A DNA stretch of 20,052 nucleotides from a virus. Location of the stretch: the IMG/VR virus record IMGVR_UViG_3300028829_005561, positions 1 through 20,052 of that record. One strand, written 5' to 3'. The notes beneath the pieces were generated by a model. The model was given only the letters and a program-made list of their open reading frames with translations. It did not search any database and was not told the origin of the DNA. A program made the translations under genes and the position numbers. Positions 1 through 6,481 of this stretch are shown piece after piece (positions within the stretch are counted from its first letter, which is position 1; every line of letters begins with the position of its first letter).

Positions 1-111
1 TGTGGTACGATTTATAACAGGACGACTATTATTAACTCTCGGTCTTGTATTATTAATGGTAGGTCGAGTATTATTTGATGGTCGAGTGTTATTATTTATT
101 CTCGGTCTACT
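1..111 (-). repeat. degenerate S/T-R-P-x-(I/V)-N-N protein repeat
   Basis: The coding strand encodes at least five successive units of six to eight residues, each beginning SRP or TRP and mostly followed by an Asn pair (SRPRINNN, TRPSNN, TRPTINN, TRPRVNN, SRPVINR). The array runs off the left edge, so its full length is unknown. Confidence 0.75.
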
Positions 112-795
112 ATTACCGTTATTAATATAAACTTTTTTTCTGTTGTTATCAACCTTAACATTACGTTTAGTGGACTCAACCCTTGAAGTCTGTCTATTTC
201 TATCTCGTATAGTTACAGTACTATTTCTTCGACCGTTTATATAAGACACATTATTTCTACCTCGTCTTCCGTACCAACTATTTTGACCGTAATTATTCCA
301 TCCATAATAGTTGTTCCACCCATTACCGTAATATCCACTATAACCCCATCCGTAGTTATTCCAACCATAGTGTATATTATATCCCCATCTATCATATCCA
401 AATGGTGACCATCTATGTGGTGAGCCCAATGAATTCCATCCATTATATCCCCACACCCAGTCATTCCACATTTCAGTTCTATTCCAATAGTAGTTGTATC
501 CACCATAACCATAATAAGGTCTGTTCCAATTATACCTGTTACCTAATAGTCGATTATTCCAATCAAATGAGCGAGGTTGACTTAAAGCATATTGTGCAAT
601 ATCATACCTAAGTTGAAAATCAGTTCTCAACCTATTTCTAAATTGAAATTCGTTTAGGACATCTACTTTTAAATTGTCTCCAACTACATAGTAATTTTCG
701 TCATCATATATTGGGTCATGGTTTAATGTTGATACTGTAAATGTCGCACAACTTGTCGTTAGAAGTACGATTAATAATAGTAATGAATTTTTCAT
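1..795 (-). CDS. Gly/Tyr/Asn/Trp-rich lipoprotein, C-terminus beyond the window
   Basis: This frame is open from an ATG at 795 to the left edge, giving 265 residues without a stop, so the gene is truncated by the window. It starts with a short basic end, a Leu-rich hydrophobic stretch and a lipobox (LTTSC, Cys16), so I infer a lipoprotein exported by the host. Residues about 45-85 are ordinary. Residues about 85-190 are dominated by Gly, Tyr, Asn and Trp in patterns such as WNNYYGWNNYG. The tail is basic and carries repeated S/T-R-P units. Low-complexity aromatic lipoproteins of this style occur in Bacteroidota and their phages; the function is not known to me. The A-rich leader (ACAATAAAAAATATG) resembles those of the lipoprotein at 3673 and the gene at 4242. 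Confidence 0.85.
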   Translation of the reverse strand, partial: MKNSLLLLIVLLTTSCATFTVSTLNHDPIYDDENYYVVGDNLKVDVLNEFQFRNRLRTDFQLRYDIAQYALSQPRSFDWNNRLLGNRYNWNRPYYGYGGYNYYWNRTEMWNDWVWGYNGWNSLGSPHRWSPFGYDRWGYNIHYGWNNYGWGYSGYYGNGWNNYYGWNNYGQNSWYGRRGRNNVSYINGRRNSTVTIRDRNRQTSRVESTKRNVKVDNNRKKVYINNGNSRPRINNNTRPSNNTRPTINNTRPRVNNSRPVINRTT

Positions 796-807
796 ATTTT
801 TTATTGT

Positions 808-1162
808 TTAAAAGTTGTAATTATAAATCTTACATTCAGGATTTAAATTACTAAGATTCGGAAACGTTACGTCCCCGATTTGATTATTATCGATATGAGA
901 TATATGTAACTCCGTAAACTTATCACAGACCGATACACCAATCACAACTATAGTAGTGAAAAACGGAATGGTCCCTTTTATCAACAATCATTAACTCTCT
1001 GTTGGGTAAAAAGGGTAGGGCTTGAGCGGTACGATAACCGACTAGTAACGTATCACCATAAGTCATACGTTTGAAATGATTTAAATCTTTTTTATTGTGC
1101 CAAAGTAACTTATCACCTAACCCAATAAAACCAAGATTATTAACCGCTATTATCGCCTTCAT
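808..1162 (-). pseudogene. folA: dihydrofolate reductase (short phage type), frameshifted
   Basis: The ATG at 1162 opens a DHFR N-terminus: MKAIIAVNNLGFIGLGDKLLW has the family's A-x-N-x-x-G-x-IG-x-x-x-x-L-x-W pattern, followed by KDLNHFKRMT and LPNRELMIVDKR. This frame stops at 923. The neighbouring frame then encodes an unmistakable DHFR C-terminus (FTELHISHIDNNQIGD, TFPNLSNLNPECK, YNYNF) ending at 808. The whole span is 355 bases, one more than 118 codons, so a single extra base explains it. The lesion lies between about 935 and 1000; a run of five T on the coding strand in that interval is a candidate. Repaired, the protein would be about 117 residues, short even for phage DHFRs. DHFR regenerates tetrahydrofolate consumed by thymidylate synthase, which is encoded at 9621-10682. 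Real decay and sequencing error cannot be separated here. Confidence 0.8.
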
Positions 1163-1167
1163 TTAGT

Positions 1168-1449
1168 TTAATCAATTGTTGTACCGAAGCACCCAAACTC
1201 AGGTATTAAATTTTCTTTAATTAGTTTTATCTTTAAATTATCTAACTCCAAGATAAATTTATCAATATCATCAGTTAGATACATACTATAAAGTACTAAC
1301 AATTCAAAACGCATTAAAAAGTCACCATTTATATAGTGACTAACAATCTTACTCGCTTCTTCTCTACAATCGGACTCAATTACTTCATTGATGATTGTTG
1401 TGAAGTTAATTTCTTCAATATCAGACAATTTTAATATTAGTTCTTCCAT
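1168..1449 (-). CDS. hypothetical 93-residue protein
   Basis: I do not recognise this protein. It is acidic and predicted largely helical (MEELILKLSDIEEINFTTII and onward), without a signal peptide or clear membrane segment, and ends in a short polar tail with a lone Cys (GCFGTTID). It lies five bases upstream of the DHFR start and in the same direction, so the two are probably cotranscribed. The 40-base gap before it contains a possible TAnnTTTG element (CAAAGATA on the plus strand, 1457-1464) without a clear upstream TTG. Confidence 0.7.
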   Translation of the reverse strand: MEELILKLSDIEEINFTTIINEVIESDCREEASKIVSHYINGDFLMRFELLVLYSMYLTDDIDKFILELDNLKIKLIKENLIPEFGCFGTTID

Positions 1450-1489
1450 AATAAAACAAAGATACGCATTATCCTTTAATTGTTAACTA

Positions 1490-1777
1490 TTAACGATACT
1501 TTAATCTATCATTTTCTCTTTCTAAAAAATCTAATTTAACTCTAATTGCTGCTAATTCCGAACTCAAATCTCTTAATGAAGTTGTGCACTCATCTTTATC
1601 GTTTTCAAGTTTTTCAACTCTTGTACGTAAATCGTCACGGTACATATTCTGTTCAGACAATTCTTCTTTTTGTTTTTCTCTCTTATTACGAATTAAAAAC
1701 TCATAGAATTTCCATGCTCCTGCCCCTCCAGCAACTGTTAATGTAGTAATAATAATGGTCGTTAATTGTTCACTCAT
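1490..1777 (-). CDS. small membrane-anchored coiled-coil protein, spanin-like
   Basis: The 95-residue protein has one N-terminal membrane segment (about residues 6-27, TTIIITTLTVAGGAGAWKFY) followed by a highly charged helix of about 60 residues with heptad-like hydrophobic spacing, ending LDFLERENDRLKYR. One membrane span plus a periplasmic or cytoplasmic coiled coil is the layout of inner-membrane spanins and of some phage holin accessory proteins. That role is inferred from topology only. Its ATG overlaps the stop of the multi-spanning membrane gene upstream by four bases (1774-1777), so the two are translationally coupled and probably work together. Confidence 0.7.
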   Translation of the reverse strand: MSEQLTTIIITTLTVAGGAGAWKFYEFLIRNKREKQKEELSEQNMYRDDLRTRVEKLENDKDECTTSLRDLSSELAAIRVKLDFLERENDRLKYR

Positions 1778-2196
1778 TTCTTTAATGATTTATATAAGAT
1801 TTCTCTTTTTAATTTAAACAATATCCATGACCACATAAACGCATACCACATAGTAATTATTAAATTCTTCACATCTATAACCCCAAAAGGTTCACCTGAA
1901 TCACTAAAAATATTTACAACATATCTTACCGTTGAGAATAATGTAAGTAAAAGGTAACCTGTAACCGCTCTTGATAACCATTTGATATTATTCAAAGTCA
2001 CTAACATCGATAAACTTAAAACAAAATAAGACATATACAACCAATAAGTGTTAGGTTGTCCGGCATCTTCCCAATAGGTGGGTGCTGTCCATAACACCAT
2101 ATTATTTAATAAATCACTCGCTATCCAAAAAAATAACAGTGGTTGTATATCGTAATATAAAAGTGTTTCTTTTATCTTTATAAAATATGACTTCAT
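1774..2196 (-). CDS. multi-spanning membrane protein, candidate holin-like
   Basis: The 140-residue protein has about four hydrophobic segments (near residues 17-36, 50-67, 74-92 and 107-127) and a basic C-terminus (KLKREILYKSLKK). I recognise no family. Coupling to the membrane-anchored coiled-coil gene downstream makes a lysis or membrane role plausible, but an unrelated phage membrane protein is equally possible. A TATATTTAT element ends four bases before the ATG at 2196, and a terminator lies just upstream, so this gene appears to head a transcription unit running toward the left edge. Confidence 0.7.
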   Translation of the reverse strand: MKSYFIKIKETLLYYDIQPLLFFWIASDLLNNMVLWTAPTYWEDAGQPNTYWLYMSYFVLSLSMLVTLNNIKWLSRAVTGYLLLTLFSTVRYVVNIFSDSGEPFGVIDVKNLIITMWYAFMWSWILFKLKREILYKSLKK

Positions 2197-2200
2197 ACCA

Positions 2201-2209
2201 ATAAATATA
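2201..2209 (-). promoter_or_regulatory. TATATTTAT promoter-like element
   Basis: The minus strand reads TATATTTATTGGTATG, with the ATG of the gene ending at 2196. The same arrangement, with one base changed, stands before the plus-strand gene at 15261. It resembles the Bacteroidota -7 box TAnnTTTG with A for the final G. No upstream TTG at the right distance was seen. Confidence 0.45.
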
Positions 2210-2213
2210 CCAA

Positions 2214-2247
2214 CAAAAGAAAACCCCTCACCATTTCTGATGAGAGG
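2214..2247 (-). terminator. intrinsic terminator after the 466-residue lipoprotein gene
   Basis: On the minus strand CCTCTCATC and GGTGAGGGG form a nine-pair stem (three G-U pairs) around a six-base loop, followed by TTTTCTTTTG. It lies 26 bases beyond the stop at 2273 and separates that unit from the membrane-protein unit. Confidence 0.85.
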
Positions 2248-2272
2248 TCTTAATTTTCATAATCAATTGAAC

Positions 2273-3673
2273 TTATATTTGAGATTCTGCTGTTACCACT
2301 AAATTAGAGAAACTCCATCCTCCACCTTTATGTTCAACTGAACCTTCACTCCAATTACATAGTGTACCATGTGAACATTCTCCACCTGTATCTTTGTACC
2401 ACTTCGTTGGTTCATCATCACCAGGTGACCAATCACCGTGATATGAAGGTGTAAACCACCATCCTACTTCCATACCATCTTTTAATAAAGACATATCTAA
2501 AGTAGAACCATCACCAATAGATGGGTCAGTCATATCAAAAACTTTAACACTACTATCCCCTTGAGAAAGTGTAATTATCATATTAGTATAATCATCATTA
2601 AAAACAGTAACCATATGAAATGGTTTAGTAGGGTCAATCTTACCAACTAAACTGTGTACACCTCCAAGTGTTGATGATGTCATTTCATCCCAATTCCAAC
2701 AATCCGTATTCGCAGCTTCAGTATATGAAACTTCCCATCTTTGTTTACCTTTTTTAATTGTATCTAAATGTAACGTATGTTGGAACATTTTATTACCATT
2801 AGTCTCTAATAAATCAATTTCATTACAGAAGTCACATTGTTCGTATTCTGCATCACAGTATTTATCGCCAATAGGTTGTACATCTCTTGTGACTAAGTAC
2901 ATCGCAGCGTTTAAATAATCTGCGGTCCACCCTTCATTTTGTTGTAACCCTGATAAGTCAATATCAACTTCAATTTTACTAATATTTTTATATCCATTTT
3001 TTGAACACACTCTACCTGCCGCAGGATTTCCTTCCGTACCGAAACTTACACCGCCAGAACTAACTATTGGGTTAGGTCCACATTTCTGATAATCAACATC
3101 AAATTCAGGTATAAAAGTTGTTTGAGTTGTCTCCTCAGGACATATACATGGGTCTTTAAACGGACATGGACAACCCTCTATACCTACAGGACTCACTTTA
3201 CCTGTAGAAGCATCAACACTCACAAAACCTTTACTAGTCGTGAAAATGTACTGTGCAAAATTAAAACCAGGTTCTAATGGTCTTCTTAAGACTACTTCAG
3301 ACCAATCAGCCACTCCTTCAACTCCTGTACCATATCCCGCGTCCAATAATAATTGTTCAGCATCCTCTAAAGTAAGTTTTACAGGTAATTTTATTACCTC
3401 ATCTTCCATAAATGGAGAATTAATCACTTTAGATTTTGTCTTCCCATTAGAATCACACAATACTTCAATAGTAGTGTTGTTAACACCCGCGAATACCGAT
3501 TTAACCCCCGTTAATTCTTTAGTTGCAGTTGATTCATAAAATAAAGCGGTAGTATCAATACTTTTTGCCACTTCCTGTGTTTGATTTACCATCTCATTGA
3601 AAGTTAAATCGTTTTGTTGAGTACACCCAATTAAGAGTAGACCCGACATCATAATTAATAATAGTTTTTTCAT
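2273..3673 (-). CDS. lipoprotein with a glucanase-like (ExDxxE) domain
   Basis: The 466-residue protein begins with a lipoprotein signal (MKKLLLIMMSGLLLIGC, Cys17). Residues 20-165 form an N-terminal region of unknown fold. A Cys/Pro-rich linker follows at 168-180 (CPCPFKDPCICPE). From about 200 to the end it looks like a concanavalin-A-like jelly-roll: AMYLVTRD, a Cys cluster, then EIDLLE at 285-290, then FQHTLH. The ExDxxE motif is the catalytic signature of clan GH-B (GH16 and GH7), where the two Glu act as nucleophile and acid/base; many Cys suggest disulfides outside the cytoplasm. I infer a polysaccharide-acting or polysaccharide-binding surface lipoprotein; the substrate is unknown. 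It shares direction with the sulfatase at 4403-6016. A non-catalytic lectin-like domain is the main alternative. Confidence 0.75.
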   Translation of the reverse strand: MKKLLLIMMSGLLLIGCTQQNDLTFNEMVNQTQEVAKSIDTTALFYESTATKELTGVKSVFAGVNNTTIEVLCDSNGKTKSKVINSPFMEDEVIKLPVKLTLEDAEQLLLDAGYGTGVEGVADWSEVVLRRPLEPGFNFAQYIFTTSKGFVSVDASTGKVSPVGIEGCPCPFKDPCICPEETTQTTFIPEFDVDYQKCGPNPIVSSGGVSFGTEGNPAAGRVCSKNGYKNISKIEVDIDLSGLQQNEGWTADYLNAAMYLVTRDVQPIGDKYCDAEYEQCDFCNEIDLLETNGNKMFQHTLHLDTIKKGKQRWEVSYTEAANTDCWNWDEMTSSTLGGVHSLVGKIDPTKPFHMVTVFNDDYTNMIITLSQGDSSVKVFDMTDPSIGDGSTLDMSLLKDGMEVGWWFTPSYHGDWSPGDDEPTKWYKDTGGECSHGTLCNWSEGSVEHKGGGWSFSNLVVTAESQI

Positions 3674-3677
3674 TTTT

Positions 3678-3693
3678 TTAATTGTTTAATTGT
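3678..3693 (-). repeat. tandem ACAATTAA in the leader of the lipoprotein gene
   Basis: Two adjacent copies of ACAATTAA (minus strand, 3693-3686 and 3685-3678) stand directly before AAAAATG of the gene starting at 3673. Two copies spaced 11 bases apart also precede the gene starting at 4242. Such A/U-rich leaders may promote translation where Shine-Dalgarno sites are not used. Confidence 0.5.
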
Positions 3694-3708
3694 TTTTTAT
3701 TTTTAATT

Positions 3709-4242
3709 TTATCCTGCTCTATAACAAATCAGAGGAGTTGCTTGAATAGTTTCTTCAGGTTTACCCATTCGGTATTTACCTGTTTCTTCTTCTAATACAA
3801 GTTGAGGTCCACCTGTAACTTGCACATGGTGTGTAGACGTTCCATTCCAATAGAATGTAGGACATACAGATTCGGTCATATCTTCTCCAAGTGTTTGTTT
3901 TAAATCATCTCCAGAAAAAGCTTCTAAATCATCTCTATCTAATTCTCCTAACCAATTCTGTAAACCATCTTCAAAATAAACTTTCATAACATCTTCCCCA
4001 GGGAAGAAGGGTTTGTCTCCATCAACCTTTGTTAGTTCGGTATGGTCTTGAGCGTCTCCAACTACTACAGCCCATACTTCATAATTACCTACGGGTAAAT
4101 CTCCGGAATTCCATTCTTTAGTACTTCCTGGTTTTAATGCTCCATGCTTAGAAGGATTATTATTCATTTTCGGTTGTTCATAAACCGCATAACAAACAGG
4201 TACTTTGGTACTATTTGTAATTTTAAAATGTGGTGTTGACAT
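3709..4242 (-). CDS. hypothetical 177-residue protein, probably beta-rich
   Basis: I do not recognise the family. The N-terminus has no signal peptide (MSTPHFKITNSTKVPVCYAV). Alternating hydrophobic residues, many Gly and Pro, and segments such as GNYEVWAVVVG suggest a beta-sandwich. The middle is acidic (LGELDRDDLEAFSGDDLKQT), and the end (STHHVQVTGGPQLVL, PLICYRAG) returns to strand-like sequence. It lies between the glucanase-like lipoprotein (35 bases downstream) and the 46-residue membrane peptide and sulfatase upstream, all in one direction, so it is probably expressed with them. Its leader carries the ACAATTAA repeat seen before the lipoprotein. Confidence 0.75.
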   Translation of the reverse strand: MSTPHFKITNSTKVPVCYAVYEQPKMNNNPSKHGALKPGSTKEWNSGDLPVGNYEVWAVVVGDAQDHTELTKVDGDKPFFPGEDVMKVYFEDGLQNWLGELDRDDLEAFSGDDLKQTLGEDMTESVCPTFYWNGTSTHHVQVTGGPQLVLEEETGKYRMGKPEETIQATPLICYRAG

Positions 4243-4255
4243 ATTTTTTTGTTTT

Positions 4256-4396
4256 TTAATTGTTTTTTAATTGTTTTTTATTTTTATCTTTATTTATTAT
4301 GTTACCGTACTCATCACATAAAGGTGCGGTTATAATTTCATAAATTATAAATATCCATGAAATTAAGAATGAACCTACAATTATTTTGATTAACAT
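4256..4396 (-). CDS. 46-residue single-span membrane peptide
   Basis: An ATG at 4396, seven bases after the sulfatase stop, opens 46 codons. The product starts MLIKIIVGSFLISWIFIIYE, a membrane helix with one Lys near its start, followed by EIITAPLCDEYG and a polar Lys/Asn-rich tail ending KKQLKNN. The last codons coincide with the A-rich leader of the gene at 4242, which could couple the two. I recognise no family. Its position inside the sulfatase-to-lipoprotein unit and its clean membrane topology support a real gene. Confidence 0.55.
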   Translation of the reverse strand: MLIKIIVGSFLISWIFIIYEIITAPLCDEYGNIINKDKNKKQLKNN

Positions 4397-4402
4397 ATTA
4401 TT

Positions 4403-6016
4403 CTATTTTTCCGTATTTTTTTCTTCGTTTATATCAAAATTATCCTTCTCATAACCCTCTATATCATTGTAAGCGTAAGTCTCAAAATTAGGATTTGTCT
4501 CAACCCAAGTTTTATATTCATATTGGTTATTTTTATTAACAAATACCTCATTAACTCTTAATTTTCTTTCTTCTAATTCCATCAACTGCTGATGTAAGTA
4601 TTCCCTTTGTTCTCTATACTCAGGTTTATAAGCTAAATTATGTAATTCCTCAATATCGTTAACTAAGTCGTATAACTCATATTCTTTTTGATATCTACCT
4701 AATGAATCGAAATAATATGTGTACTTCCAATCATGTGTACGGATTGCCCTTAATCTATTAGTTGCTTTTACAGAAGATGGTAAATTATTCGAACCCGACT
4801 TAGTATCATCAAAAGTAAATAATATAGAATCTTGAACTGATTTACCTTCCTCAATTATTGGTATTAAACTCTCACCTCTTGAGTTACTATCTTTAGGTAC
4901 ACCAACAATCTCAGATATCGTTGGGAATATATCAATAAGTGTCGCTAATTCATCTGACGATTCTTTTTTGTTAAACACAATAGGGTTTGATATCACCATA
5001 GGTATTCTTAACGCTTCTTCATAAGCAACAAAAGCCTTTTGTCTCATACCACCATGTGACATCCCCATTTCTCCGTGGTCTGCCAATCGTATAACTACCG
5101 CGTCATCAGCAAGTCTACTACCTTTGGTATCATCATAAAGTACATCAATAAATTTACCAATTTCACCATCAATCTTAGTTAGTAGGTATGCGTAAAAATT
5201 TAAGTAATTCAATTTCATATCATCGTTTCGTAAGACACCTAATAAACCATCGGCAGCAATGTTTGTTTGTAGTTGAGCCATAGGTTTACCATTTTTAAGT
5301 AACTGTTCCGTAACTGTAGGTGGTAAGTCGGTAATAGTTCTACCAGTATATTCATCGGGAGTATAACCAAATTGTACTGAATTTGGATAACCTAACACAT
5401 CATGAGGATTTACTAAACTTAACACTAAACAATAAGGTTTTCTTGGTTCACCCTTTTCTCTACTGATTCTTACCTGTTCTAAATATTCTATACCTTCTTT
5501 CACATACCTCGCATCAGCATTTGGATAACCCCCACCAAAGTTTTCAGGTTTCGCATCTTCACCCGCATCAGGTCCAACCCAACCTTTAAACCCATAAAGT
5601 GATATTTCTTTAGCTAATGGGTCACCACCATCAGCACCTTTACTTAAATGCCATTTACCTCTGTACTGTACATCGTAACCGATACTATCTAACATCTTAC
5701 CAATGTTATTACTTTTATTGTTTAATTGTATTTCGCCAGGTGAGTATATACCACCTGTTGTTAGTGTTTCCGTACATTGATGTTGTGATGGGTACGTACC
5801 AGTAAATAAAGTGGCTCTACTCGGTGTACACATACAACTATTACAAAAGGCCTTATCAAAGGTGAAACCATTATCTTTTAATTTAGTTAGTGTTGGTAGA
5901 TTTTCTCGTTCCCACCCTTCAGGAAAGTATTGAGTGGCTCTCTCTTGGTCTGTTATTATTATTACAATGTCAGGTTTATCAACAAGTAATTCTTTAAATT
6001 TGTTTTGTTTTTTCAT
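4403..6016 (-). CDS. type I (formylglycine-dependent) sulfatase
   Basis: The 537-residue protein belongs to the S1/alkaline-phosphatase-like sulfatase superfamily, which hydrolyses sulfate esters. The signature CTPSRATLFTG is complete at 63-73; Cys63 would be oxidised to formylglycine by a host maturase. Other expected active-site elements are present: D23-Q24 after a hydrophobic strand, GKWHL with K121 and H123, NPHD near 203-206, ADHGEMGMSHGG with D313 and H314, and K327 followed by YEE. Length is normal. There is no signal peptide, so it is either cytoplasmic or carried in the virion. The nearby glucanase-like lipoprotein suggests a sulfated polysaccharide substrate. Choline sulfatase, arylsulfatase and phosphonate monoester hydrolase are related alternatives. 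A sulfatase is an unusual phage cargo. Confidence 0.92.
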   Translation of the reverse strand: MKKQNKFKELLVDKPDIVIIITDQERATQYFPEGWERENLPTLTKLKDNGFTFDKAFCNSCMCTPSRATLFTGTYPSQHQCTETLTTGGIYSPGEIQLNNKSNNIGKMLDSIGYDVQYRGKWHLSKGADGGDPLAKEISLYGFKGWVGPDAGEDAKPENFGGGYPNADARYVKEGIEYLEQVRISREKGEPRKPYCLVLSLVNPHDVLGYPNSVQFGYTPDEYTGRTITDLPPTVTEQLLKNGKPMAQLQTNIAADGLLGVLRNDDMKLNYLNFYAYLLTKIDGEIGKFIDVLYDDTKGSRLADDAVVIRLADHGEMGMSHGGMRQKAFVAYEEALRIPMVISNPIVFNKKESSDELATLIDIFPTISEIVGVPKDSNSRGESLIPIIEEGKSVQDSILFTFDDTKSGSNNLPSSVKATNRLRAIRTHDWKYTYYFDSLGRYQKEYELYDLVNDIEELHNLAYKPEYREQREYLHQQLMELEERKLRVNEVFVNKNNQYEYKTWVETNPNFETYAYNDIEGYEKDNFDINEEKNTEK

Positions 6017-6032
6017 GATGTATTTTTTTAAA

Positions 6033-6054
6033 AAAGTATTAAATAAGATACTTT
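6033..6054 (-). promoter_or_regulatory. hairpin in the sulfatase leader
   Basis: AAAGTAT and ATACTTT form a perfect seven-pair stem with an eight-base loop. On the minus strand the stem runs into a T tract (TTTTTT ending at 6030), 14 bases before the sulfatase ATG. The layout resembles a weak terminator, so attenuation is possible. Confidence 0.4.
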
Positions 6055-6072
6055 AGTGTATAGTTAATTGTT

Positions 6073-6080
6073 TATTTATA
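6073..6080 (-). promoter_or_regulatory. TATAAATA, T4-late-promoter-like octamer
   Basis: The minus strand reads exactly TATAAATA, the T4 late promoter consensus, 56 bases before the sulfatase start. It is short and the background is AT-rich; whether this phage uses T4-type late transcription is not shown. Confidence 0.3.
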
Positions 6081-6106
6081 CTTATTACTAACTAAAATTA
6101 AAAAAT

Positions 6107-6460
6107 ATGGCACACCCTATTTTACATTCTAAATCATCCGCTAAAAAGTTTGGTGGGAAACCTGAAGATTACTTACATATACATAATTGGTTTGATGAAA
6201 CTAAATCATGGATTGGAACATCCTTTCATCGAATATTTAGACATCACTCTGAAGGTATTTTTGAATGTGAGAAAACCTTTGGTGAGTCATTCTTAAATTC
6301 AGACGGTAAAGAAGTTTTTGTTCGTTACATAGGTGAACAACACGTTAAAGAAGATTGTAATAACTATATTCCATCCGCAAAAGAATGGGTAGACGCTTTA
6401 AATAATAAAGAAAAACCCTTATGGATGATGAAAACTATGAAATTAAAGTTTACTGACTAA
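6107..6460 (+). CDS. DUF6915-like small protein
   Basis: The 117-residue protein begins MAHPILHSKSSAKKFGGKPE, then has YLHIHNWFDETK, FRHHSEGIFECEKTFG and RYIGEQHVKEDCNNYIPSA, and ends with a Trp-containing segment (KPLWMMK). I recall this ordered His-rich pattern as that of DUF6915, small cytoplasmic proteins of unknown function in bacteria and phages. Conserved His and Asp/Glu residues hint at metal binding, but this is not shown. It is one of only three plus-strand genes and shares an island with the gene at 6482. The leader is A-rich (AACTAAAATTAAAAAATATG). Confidence 0.8.
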   Translation: MAHPILHSKSSAKKFGGKPEDYLHIHNWFDETKSWIGTSFHRIFRHHSEGIFECEKTFGESFLNSDGKEVFVRYIGEQHVKEDCNNYIPSAKEWVDALNNKEKPLWMMKTMKLKFTD

Positions 6461-6467
6461 TATTTAT
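6460..6467 (+). promoter_or_regulatory. ATATTTAT promoter-like element
   Basis: ATATTTAT begins at the last base of the preceding stop codon and ends 14 bases before the ATG at 6482, the same spacing as the element before the lysozyme gene. No TTG-type upstream box is evident. Confidence 0.35.
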
Positions 6468-6481
6468 ATATAAAAACTATC

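Noticed and set aside
237-611. Met/Ile/Gly-rich minus frame and an overlapping plus frame
   Set aside because: Both are shadows of the Gly/Tyr/Trp-rich lipoprotein, whose own frame is continuous from a lipoprotein signal to the left edge.
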